Source: Saprospiraceae bacterium (lineage in GTDB: Bacteria > Bacteroidota > Bacteroidia > Chitinophagales > Saprospiraceae). From it: a stretch of DNA of 5,922 nt. Location: positions 1-5,922 of the forward strand of contig SLKL01000245.1 in the NCBI GenBank assembly GCA_007134625.1. Direction: 5' to 3'. The notes under the pieces are model-generated. The model saw nothing but the letters and a program-made list of their open reading frames with translations. It was not told where the DNA came from and ran no database searches. Position 1 is the stretch's first letter. Each line of letters begins with the position of its first letter. Shown in pieces: positions 5,426-5,922 of the stretch. The translations under genes and the position numbers were made by a program.

Positions 5426-5750
5426 CAAAAAAAGCCCGACCACAATCAAGAGCCGGACTTTAACTGATTAATCAGTATCAAAAAAATTGTCAGAAGGGCA
5501 AATTGTCTTTCTGAGTAGCGGGTGTGAGGTTGATGAATTGATTTGCATAAACCTCGGTCGCATAGCGTTTGCGGCCTTCTTTGTCTTCGTAGCTGCGGTT
5601 GACCAGTTTGCCGTTGATGGCAACGCGGTTTCCCTTGTTGAGGATGCTTACCATATGCTCGGCAGTTTTGCCCCAGGCAGCTACTCTCATCCAGTTGGTT
5701 CTCTTTTGACTGATGCCATTGGAGTCTTTAAAGTACTCATTCACAGCAAG
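5426..5750. repeat. ssb-tail direct repeat, copy B
   Basis: This is the partner of 4307-4631. It contains the 3' part of the intact ssb, the 14-bp palindrome ACTGATTAATCAGT (5463-5476) between stop codon and terminator, and the terminator itself. Copies A and B bracket the complete antitoxin/PIN operon, so recombination between them would delete a 1119-bp unit. Confidence 0.9.
5427..5460 (-). terminator. Intrinsic terminator of ssb
   Basis: Reading the minus strand, AAGTCCGGC pairs with GTCGGGCTT over 9 bp with two G-T pairs, and seven T residues follow at 5433-5427. It lies 30 bp after the ssb stop and separates ssb from the antitoxin/PIN promoter. Confidence 0.85.
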
Positions 5751-5849
5751 AGAGAGTTTACAAAGGGTGCTTCCATTGTCAAATACTTTTACTTCGGGAT
5801 CAGCACCAAGGTTCCCAATTAATTGAACAGAATTACTCAAATTTGTCAT
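5490..5849 (-). CDS. ssb: Single-stranded DNA-binding protein, short form
   Basis: The 119-residue protein is one OB fold (about 1-108), starting MTNLSNSVQLIGNLGADPEV and including TNWMRVAAWGKTAEHM (51-66) and GNRVAINGKLVNRSYEDKEG (73-92). Only a few residues separate it from the C-terminal tip DNLPF, the short acidic-hydrophobic tail that SSBs use to recruit repair and replication proteins. Typical bacterial SSBs are longer because of a flexible linker, so this is a short form of the kind often found as a second SSB or on mobile DNA. It coats single-stranded DNA in the cytoplasm. Its 5' end lies in the terminal repeat, so on a circle it would follow the DUF4143 ATPase after 146 bp. No complete consensus promoter is seen; CATATTTG upstream is the nearest -7 candidate. 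A decayed partial copy is at 4371-4640. Confidence 0.95.
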   Translation of the reverse strand: MTNLSNSVQLIGNLGADPEVKVFDNGSTLCKLSLAVNEYFKDSNGISQKRTNWMRVAAWGKTAEHMVSILNKGNRVAINGKLVNRSYEDKEGRKRYATEVYANQFINLTPATQKDNLPF

Positions 5850-5922
5850 AGCGTTAAAGTTTTAAATTAAAAAATCAGATTCTGTAAACGTCAATCATTA
5901 TTGACAATGCAAATATGAGACA
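5802..5922. repeat. Terminal direct repeat, second copy
   Basis: This stretch is identical to 1-121. It includes the ssb start and the palindrome at 5890-5905. What follows on a circular molecule would be the sequence from 122 onward, which leads to the ATPase stop codon. Confidence 0.95.

Noticed and set aside
4307..5426. Integron cassette array with attC sites
   Set aside because: TA modules and short hairpins suggested this, but the hairpins are normal terminators, the repeat is ssb coding sequence, and no attC core motifs or integrase are seen.
5487..5822. Plus-strand open frames antisense to ssb (also 4356-4613)
   Set aside because: They share the same peptide only because the two ssb copies are similar on the other strand. 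They are shadows of the ssb frame.

Overview
The window looks like AT-rich Bacteroidota DNA, probably from a gliding-type lineage such as Cytophagales or Flavobacteriia. The evidence is a GldM-like protein, a textbook Bacteroidota promoter (TTTG-N19-TAnnTTTG, 5304-5334), starts without obvious Shine-Dalgarno sequences, and a short SSB ending in DNLPF. Genus cannot be read from the sequence.

Layout. Positions 1-121 and 5802-5922 are the same 121 bases. They hold the first 16 codons of ssb and its upstream region. The window is therefore either a circular molecule of 5801 bp written with a terminal overlap, or a stretch between two ssb 5' ends. On the minus strand there is a Walker-type ATPase with a DUF4143 nuclease-like tail (195-1340), preceded by two tandem 30-bp palindromes that overlap its likely promoter. 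On the plus strand is one large GldM-like protein (1747-3360) without its usual gld partners. After it comes a convergent intergenic stretch with four 17-bp repeats spaced at exactly 33 bp (3441-3556).

The right half is a minus-strand series of toxin-antitoxin modules and ssb copies. A ParD antitoxin (3993-4235) is followed, with a TAATG overlap, by a ParE toxin gene that is broken twice: by a nonsense codon at the place of a Trp, and by a 111-bp MITE-like insertion (3784-3894) with 25-bp imperfect inverted ends and a 4-bp target duplication. Next come a truncated, nonsense-bearing ssb 3' end with its terminator (4307-4640), an intact antitoxin/PIN-toxin operon (4660-5287) with a consensus promoter, and an intact ssb (5490-5849) with a near-identical terminator. 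The two ssb tails form a direct repeat offset by exactly 1119 bp that encloses the PIN module, as expected if a small unit carrying an ssb tail recombined into ssb.

How the genes may work together. SSB binds single-stranded DNA. The antitoxin/PIN pair is a self-contained addiction module. ParD survives as a probable orphan antitoxin. The ATPase and the GldM-like protein show no functional link to these genes. No replication initiator, relaxase, integrase or transposase gene was seen, so a plasmid reading rests only on the terminal repeat and the iteron-like array. The most unusual observations are the MITE-killed parE, the ssb-tail duplication around the PIN module, the 33-bp phased array, and the paired palindromes at the ATPase promoter.
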